From: Tenebrio molitor
Lineage: Eukaryota; Arthropoda; Insecta; Coleoptera; Tenebrionidae
Length of the DNA stretch: 64,000 nt
Reading direction: 5' to 3'
Assembly: GCF_963966145.1 (NCBI RefSeq)
Contig: NC_091046.1
Span: forward strand, 47,306,001 to 47,370,000
The notes beneath the pieces were generated by a model. That model was not told the DNA's origin. It made no database searches and saw nothing but the letters and a program-made list of their open reading frames with translations. The translations under genes were made by a program, and so were the position numbers. How positions within the stretch are numbered: position 1 is the first letter of the stretch; each line of letters starts with the position of its first letter. Shown piece by piece: positions 57,491 through 64,000 of the stretch.

Positions 57491-60281
57491 AGTGAATCCA
57501 CATCGGATAATCTAATACATAGTTCTAGAAACGAAATTCTAGTCAAAGTAGAAAAAAATCTACTAAGAAATGGATAACTGTAGTTTTTTTTGGGCAGGAA
57601 TTCTCCTACAAGGATTTTACCGTTGTGAAACCCTGAAAAATAATGTTTATTAAATGAAATTAAATAAAATACGATTTATTTAGCAGGAATTCATTTAGTT
57701 GCGTTTGAGCGTAATATTTGAACAGTTGATTAAAAAAAATCTGTGTGTTTTAGAACGTACGAATGTGAATTTACAATAAAAAATTTAATTCTCAAAAAAA
57801 AAAAGTTTATTTATTAGCTATAATCTGTTTTCATATTTTTCTTGAACACAAGAATTTAAGTGTTACCTCCAGGTGTTATCTCTGTCACAATTACTCATCG
57901 TTTTAATTACGTATCAGCGTCTCTTATTGTCTCCGCATTGTTATTATTTTTCTTTTCTCTTCGTGGGTTCTCCTCGGGTTCGTTTTTCCGTCGCTTCCCA
58001 CCGAATCCTCTCGTTCCCAACCACTCGCTTACCGAAAAAATGTGAAATTTTTGTCGTTCTCAGCGTGCTCGTAGGACTCCTTCTGGCATCGCCTCGGGTT
58101 CCGTCGGTGTTCCAGTTGCATCACCGTCTGAATAATAATTAACCAGCCGCGTCCATAACTAGAAACTATAACCGGTGCCGTATGCAAATGCCCGACAATA
58201 GGAACCTGCAAAAAAAATCTCGTCACGTTGACACACTGTTGTTCTTAACACAAAAGCGTATGCAAAGCAGCCGGGTTTTGTCCCTTCGTCATTCTCACGG
58301 CGGTCTTTTTTTTAGTCGGCCGGTTTAATTAAACGCGATTTTGAAGAAGGGTCCACCGGGGGGACCGCTGGTACCGGGATTTGGACGACCAACACAGTAG
58401 TCCGATAAAGACCGACCGGTCATCGGGTCCCGCTGGTCCGACCATTAATATTCATGGTACCGTTCAAGGTTCATCGGATTTATCGGTGTCGGAGGAGCGA
58501 CAGTGGATGTTGGTGTGTGGTATACAGTGAACGCGCGCCGGATGTCGGTCGGGGTGTCCATTTTACACCTACTTTCGTCCGTTATGGCCCGGCGGATTGG
58601 TCGGGCTATCGATCCGACCGTTTTCCGAAATTAATCAAAATTGACGTGAAATCGATTTCGACGAGGGTGGTTTGTGGTTGGTACGGCGGGGTGGTGATGG
58701 ACGGCAAGCACAAGGAACTTGCCCCATTTACAAACTGCTGACAGCGGAAAATATTCTTCATGCGTGACGAGTTTTTGAAATTAAGCTGAAAATTTTTCAA
58801 AAATTTTCTCATCTGTACTCTGTTTTTTTTTTAATTTTGTTGTTTTTCTGCTTTAAGATATTTATATTTTTATTACCCAGCGCTTGATACAGTTACATTA
58901 AAATGTTTCAAAAAAATAGAATAGGAGATTTTATCCCAAAATTAATTAAAAAAAGCGTAAATATGAAAAACTTCTGTTTAAGAAACATATTCTTAAATTA
59001 AACATTTATATTTCTTTTGTAAAAAAAGACTTAGATTCTTAGACTTTGTGTTGATTACTTCTTCTTAAGAAATTTGTGTATTTCAGCCACTTCAGTTTTG
59101 AGAAGTATTTAAAATAGATCTTTGAAAAATTGTTAACACATTATTTAAGTATAATTTACATACATAGATATACTCGTATGTATTTTCTTACTCTTTTGCT
59201 TTAGTTTAAATTGTAAAAATGCAGCTTTGAATTTCTTTTTCTTTGTCTTCAATTTACTTTTCATTTGGTAACGCAGTGTTTAAAATATGTAAAATGTACA
59301 TATTTATTTTTTGGATATTTGAACATAACTTTTTTTTAATATGAATAATGACATTTACTTTACTGGAAATTTATTTTTTCTTCAAACGTCCGTAAAATTG
59401 CACTGGTGCATTGATAATGCTAAAGTGTCACTTCATTGTCAGGGCATCTAACGAGCTGACCAGCGTCCGTGAAGTTATTATCTCTGCTGAGGAGCGTTCG
59501 TGAAGTCATTATCTCCGCTGATGAGAGGCTGTAAAGTAAACTAGCTGGTTTCTTAACATGTCTTAAATAATTTGTTATGAAGGTTTGGAGAAAAAATAGC
59601 CACAGCCACAGCACATAAAACTCATAACATAATAGGTATACCTACTATTTCTTAAAAAACACATCAAAATTTAAGTTGCATTATTTTCAATATTTGCTTA
59701 ACTCTATTTTAGGAAAGCTTCTCAAATAATTACGAAAATTGGAATAACTTTTTCTTATTACATATTTACTTCGTATCCCACTTCCACCCGGCGGCACGGC
59801 AATTTTGCCGGAGTACATACACTATTACGGATAATACTATCAAGTAATAGTGCAGTGCTTATCAACATAATTACCGACGTCTCGCCTCCACATTTTGACT
59901 TTTTGTGTTTTATGTTCTGTGTCAATGTTAAGGAATTTCCTCACGATGTGACATGAGTATAATAATATACCTTTTTGAATTTCAACCACCAATGTGTTCT
60001 CTAAGTCCAAAATTTTTAAATTTTTAAAAAGAGATTGCGGTACTATTCCTGTTGCTGAAATTATAAATGGTAAAATCGAAATTTTTTCTAAACACCAAAG
60101 ATTTCTTATAGCAACGGATAGTTCTAAATATTTATTAATTTTTGTATTATATGTTTGTGTTATATTGTGTGAATTTGGAACAGCTATATCTAAAAGATAT
60201 GCTTGCTTTTGTTGTTTATTTAAAATAATAATGTCTGGTCTGTTATGCTGAATGTGAATGTCAGTTAAAACTGTGCGATCA

Positions 60282-60368
60282 AAATATAATTATAATATAA
60301 TTATAATAATATAATTATAATTCTTTTCTTAATAATATAATTATAATATAATTATAATTCTTTTCTTA
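60282..60368. repeat. AT-rich tandem repeat
   Basis: Two copies of a roughly 37-43-bp unit made of AATATAATTATAAT and ending AATTCTTTTCTTA lie head to tail. The second ends in the TA that forms the left target site of the element at 60369. Confidence 0.7.
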
Positions 60369-60701
60369 CAGTGGTTTTTTTTTTGCTTTTCTTCTTCTTC
60401 TAGTCAGTTGTGTTTCACGATTTGTCAAATGACTTTCCAATTTTTTAAATGTCAAAATGATATGTCAAATGAAATTCTCCTTTTCTCAAATCGCTTTCAC
60501 TTTATACAAAATGCTTTTCTTATTAATTTAATTGATTTTCATTGTCACAATGGGAAAGTCAATTGACAAATAATTAATTACATTTGACAAAAAAGGAATT
60601 TGTTCTACAAATCATCCCTTACTAGCAAAATAAATGGGAAAATCAATTGAGAAATTGTGAAACACAATTGACAAAAGGAGAAAAGCAAAAGAAAAACACT
60701 G
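60369..60701. mobile_element. 333-bp MITE with CAGTG termini
   Basis: The left end begins CAGTGGTTTTTTTTTTGCTT and contains GTTGTGTTTCACGATTTGTC. The right end carries the inverted forms (GAAATTGTGAAACACAATTG, AAAAGCAAAAGAAAAACACTG). The element is flanked by TA at 60367-60368 and 60702-60703. The inverted repeat is about 60 bp with an indel. There is no open frame. Confidence 0.8.
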
Positions 60702-60844
60702 TAAATTCTGTAATCTGCTTTTTTTTGTATTCAATTCTAATTTTTTTTCTTCTAACAATGTTTTTTCTCAACTTCCTAAAATTCTTTCACTCTCCGTTTC
60801 TTTTAGTATCTTGTAATTTTTTTAACTACTTAAAAAAATATTAA

Positions 60845-61203
60845 AGTCCATTCAAAAATCAAAAAACCACTAACGTCGCATTTTCCTCGATAATTACTAT
60901 CGGCAACGCTGTCTAGTGTAAAATTTGGTGAAACTTGTAATTTTGAGGTTAAATGTTTATTAAGTGTCTTGTTTTTCTGGGCATGTTTATTAAGTAAAAA
61001 TGATAAGAATCAATAAATAAATGAAACGTGCTGCTAATAAAACAATGTGAACGAAATTCAAACCAATTGAATTTTAATTTGAATCAAATAAATGTCATAA
61101 TTTATAGTTACCAACATAGTACGAAAAAATATCTATACCTAGGGTGTTTTAAATTTTACCAACCTAAAGCAACAGGTGGTGGTTTTTTGATTTTTGAATG
61201 GAC
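60845..61203. mobile_element. Inverted-repeat element with TTCAAAAATCAAAAAACCA ends
   Basis: The left end AGTCCATTCAAAAATCAAAA and the right end TTTTGATTTTTGAATGGACT are inverted repeats of about 28 bp including ACCAC/GTGGT. The 61211 element begins 7 bp after it and uses the same terminal sequence, making a strong local palindrome at 61177-61231. Confidence 0.75.
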
Positions 61204-61210
61204 TTCGCCA

Positions 61211-61327
61211 TTCAAAAATCAAAAAACCATTGTGGTGCAAATAACACACATTTTTCATGACATTTCCTATTACTTATCACAGTGACAGATAAGTCATTTG
61301 CACCACAATGATTTTTTGATTTTTGAA
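61211..61327. mobile_element. 117-bp palindromic MITE of the same family
   Basis: TTCAAAAATCAAAAAACCAT at the left and ATGATTTTTTGATTTTTGAA at the right are inverted repeats, continuing inward through TGTGGTGCAAAT / ATTTGCACCACA. The element is almost all terminal repeat. It abuts the 60845-61203 element. Confidence 0.85.
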
Positions 61328-62590
61328 CAGCGTTTTTTTAGGTAATATCTTCTTTTTTATTCGTTTAAATAATTATTCATTAAAATGTATTTCCTGTCAT
61401 TCCAAATTGCTTCTGAAAATTTTTTTCTTGACCATTTTGTACAAGTTTTGTCCAAATATTTAGTTTTCTACAAACAATTCTTTTTTTTTTTAAGTACTTT
61501 CAAATATCTGTTTCACTCTCCATTATCTACTTTTTGAAAGTTTATTTTCGTTTATTAAATTGTAAATGAATGTTTTAATATGTTGCCGTGTCCAGGACTG
61601 TTAAAAAAATACAAAAAGATCTAATCAATAGAAAAAATAAAAAGCAAAAAAAAAAAAGTTTAGTTTTAATTTGGTGCATTTTTAAATAGCGTCGTTACAT
61701 CACCGTCTGTGATTTTTCTTTGTCCCTCCTGGGCCCCATCTCCTCGTTGCGTCCATGATGGATGCCCATAACGATAAAAGCCCTATTACGTGTAGCTAAT
61801 GCAGTGTGCCCCATAAATTAAATTAATCGCCAAACATTTTATTTTTCATTTCATTTGTACCTTGTTCATGTCCTTATTTATCGCCCGATAAAAAAACTTT
61901 CCTTCCACCCCCGTCGAACGAACGCCGTTCCATCGAATTAGCGGGCGAGGGAACGCAGCTCCACTCCTCGAAACATTTTTTTCTTTTATTATTAAATTAT
62001 TTTAATTGAAGCCGGCATTGTTCTATTCCCACTCCAGTGATTCCCCGTTAACGTCAATAGGGATTATAGGGCCGGTCTTAATTTAAAACAAGACTTAATC
62101 TGTCAGAGACACGCCATAATAAAAACGGAATTTGCCGAACAGACGAGGGTCGATGAAATTTTTTCGCAATGTTGTATTATCCACGTCGAACAGATGCCGC
62201 GCCGTGCGATACTATCAACTCATAATCCGAACATGTTGAACAGGATGCGATCTTTTTGTTCGCTCGTTATTATTGGCAACCTGCGCCAAATCGGGCGCTT
62301 ATTGTGGCCGCCCCCCGCAAAATCAATTTGCCGTCTACCTGGTGGCCAGGTAAAAAATTATTGTATCGACTCGAGTGCGAGGCACGTGCCGCGCTATTGA
62401 CGACGGTTCTGTAACACTTGTCCGGTATCGGGAATACATTTTTTGTGGGCCCCGGGTTGTTAACATTTCACCGACAGATTTTACCGACCGAATGCGAACA
62501 GCGATAATGACGAGAATTGCTCGATAGCGATTAGCTAACGTTACGAGGTTTTTTTTGCGTTTTGTAGAAAATTGACGGAGCCGCCGGTTG

Positions 62591-63918
62591 TTTGCCGTGG
62601 AACTGGAAACTTGGTCGGATCATTTGCCGTGTAATGTAATGGCGGGCATGCGATTGTGCAAGTTAAATTATTCATCGGTGCGGTTTGCTTCGATATTCGA
62701 TGCAAATTACCGTGTAAAGGGCTCTTATCTGTTGATTATTGTACTGTTATTGATTCTTGCACAGATTCCAAATCTGGATTTATTGCCTCATCAACAGTAA
62801 GCTGTCCACGGCAAATTTATGACCCATCATAATTTTAAAGAAATTTGTCAACAACGCAGTTAAGTCTTTTAATAATAAAAACCAACGGAAAATGGACGTC
62901 ATTTACAAAAAAGACTATGTACTTAGTTAATATGACTCACTGTTTGCCGTGTAACTAATAAATCAAATAACTACTTGCTGTGGAAAATATAACTGTGTAA
63001 ACAGGATTTTGATGAAATTTATACCACATATTCTTTATAATATTATCTAGGAGATACCATAGGATTTTTTTGATTGGATGCCGCGTTCATTTTTTATTAA
63101 TTTTTAAAACTCAAAATTTTGGTAAAAATCAGTTTTTTTCAAACAGCTGTCATTTCGACAAAAAAAGATATATATTTTTTTCTTAATGCTACACTTTAGC
63201 CATTACCTTTTCTTTACAAGAAAAAATTTTTTTGTATTTTTCGGACGATGTCTAACAGAAAAAAAAAACACAATCGACAAGGATTTTCAAAAGACTAGGC
63301 GACTTGTATCTCCACCATTTTTTATTCTTTTTTATTTGTTTTTTTTTAATTTGTCCATAAAACTGTAATGTATTAGTGAAAAATAAAACTTATTTTGTAT
63401 ACAAATAAAATGTTTGCTTTCAACTGGAGTGAAGCTTTCCCTGTTTTTCCACTGCTTTTGTCCTATAAAATTATTAGAATTATATTTACCGTGTCAAGAT
63501 TTTTTTATTGTTTATTCTTTTCTGCAGTGGTCAAAATGAAGATCGTGTAAGATTAATAAGTCAAAAATGTGTTTAGTAAAAATCTGTTTACCGTGCAATT
63601 AAATGTTACACGGCAAACTAAATATATCTTTAATTTCGATTTTTTTTTTACCTTTGTACCGACAAATTTCCTTCTGATATTTTTCTGTTTACCTTCCGTA
63701 GACCATCATCTTCGGTGTAAGTGGTAAATATTGATTGTGGATAAAGTTCCAACCCCCCAAAATTGATTCGAAGCCTATCGACGAAAAAACAATTACCGCA
63801 GCGACATTTTCCGCTTCTTCAGTTGTCCCAATGAATTTCATTGTGGAAGTTGACATCAAGGCCACCCCGAACGTCTCCTGAATATTAAACGTGGACTTAG
63901 CAATTATTACCGTGGAGA
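62591..63918. repeat. Cluster of TTGCCGTG-type motifs
   Basis: The word TT(G/A)CCGTG followed by G/T/C and AA recurs about ten times in 1.3 kb on both strands. Sites are at about 62591, 62623, 62706, 62805 (reverse), 62942, 62973 (variant TTGCTGTGG), 63485, 63586, 63605 (reverse) and 63905. Spacing is irregular, so it is not a simple tandem array. It may be a homotypic factor-binding cluster or a degraded dispersed repeat. Confidence 0.5.
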
Positions 63919-64000
63919 AAGTTTCATCCCCCATTCCGGGGGGAGAGAAAATTTAATAATTTGCACAAACGAAATATTTCCACGTCCCGCAACAAACATT

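Larger units (their letters stand above)
41623..64000. other. 22-kb gene desert: AT-rich repeats with GC-richer islands
   Basis: I find no coding exon that I can support in this third of the window. AT-rich, low-complexity DNA carrying small transposons alternates with GC-richer, CpG-containing and nearly repeat-free islands. By eye these lie at about 42.3-43.3, 47.6-48.4, 49.6-51.9, 54.8-55.7, 57.9-58.7 and 61.7-62.6 kb. They contain many homeodomain-type ATTA/TAAT cores. This pattern is what one expects of enhancers of a developmental gene or of its large introns. Open frames inside the islands (for example 47772-48131, 58454-58741) match no family I know. Small transposons are listed separately. 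Confidence 0.5.

Noticed and set aside
58454..58741. 95-codon plus-strand frame
   Set aside because: No motif; lies in a GC-rich island with several overlapping frames.
59994..60251. 85-codon frame that might be a retrotransposon fragment
   Set aside because: No reverse transcriptase, integrase or gag-like motif could be made out.
63689..63934. 81-codon minus-strand frame
   Set aside because: No family resemblance and no splice-site context; it overlaps the repeated TTACCGTG word region.
1..64000. CRISPR arrays, bacterial operons, tRNA and rRNA genes
   Set aside because: No regularly spaced direct repeats, no Shine-Dalgarno-led gene strings, and no cloverleaf or rRNA core sequence noticed by eye. 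A covariance-model scan was not possible.

Overview
This is eukaryotic nuclear DNA, most likely from an insect and plausibly a beetle. The genes have short GT-AG introns (about 40-60 bp), the background is AT-rich, and there are many small TA-flanked inverted-repeat transposons. The gene set is animal: greatwall kinase, ELMO, PRMT5, tektin. The beetle guess rests on compact introns and intronless ELMO and greatwall; it is inference, not proof. I see no bacterial, viral or CRISPR features.

Layout. 1-5.8 kb: no recognisable gene. 6.1-8.5 kb: a tight housekeeping cluster, with a TRIR/C19orf43-like RS-rich protein, COX6B, HYPK and, on the minus strand, mitochondrial ribosomal protein mL42. 8.5-10.5 kb: MITE-rich spacer. 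10.5-15.4 kb: COX11, then a tektin (minus) and NUBP1 (plus) that diverge from a 237-bp interval. 15.8-20.5 kb: a 12- or 13-exon membrane-anchored GH31 alpha-glucosidase with oppositely oriented copies of one transposon in two introns. 21.7-27.2 kb: a C2H2 zinc-finger gene and TGS1, both minus. 27.2-31.1 kb: nested transposons. 31.1-41.6 kb: dense genes again, with greatwall/MASTL, a tandem-chromodomain protein and NDUFV2 (all minus), ELMO and USB1 (plus), and PRMT5 (minus). 41.6-64 kb: a 22-kb stretch without a convincing coding exon. In it, AT-rich MITE-bearing DNA alternates with GC-richer, repeat-poor islands that look like candidate cis-regulatory sequence.

Functionally the cluster is mostly housekeeping. 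COX6B, COX11 and NDUFV2 serve the respiratory chain and mL42 serves mitochondrial translation. NUBP1 serves cytosolic iron-sulfur assembly. TGS1, USB1 and PRMT5 all act on spliceosomal snRNA or snRNP biogenesis: cap trimethylation, U6 3'-end trimming and Sm-protein methylation. The most notable items are the two-chromodomain protein without a chromoshadow domain, the RS extension on the TRIR-like protein, the repeated 11-mer TGAGGTTATGT (8 exact copies, several at gene 5' ends), the inverted transposon pair in the glucosidase introns, a TTGCCGTG-type motif cluster at 62.6-63.9 kb, and the gene desert itself.

Exon boundaries were worked out by hand from GT/AG sites, reading frame and family similarity recalled from memory. 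No alignment or search was run.
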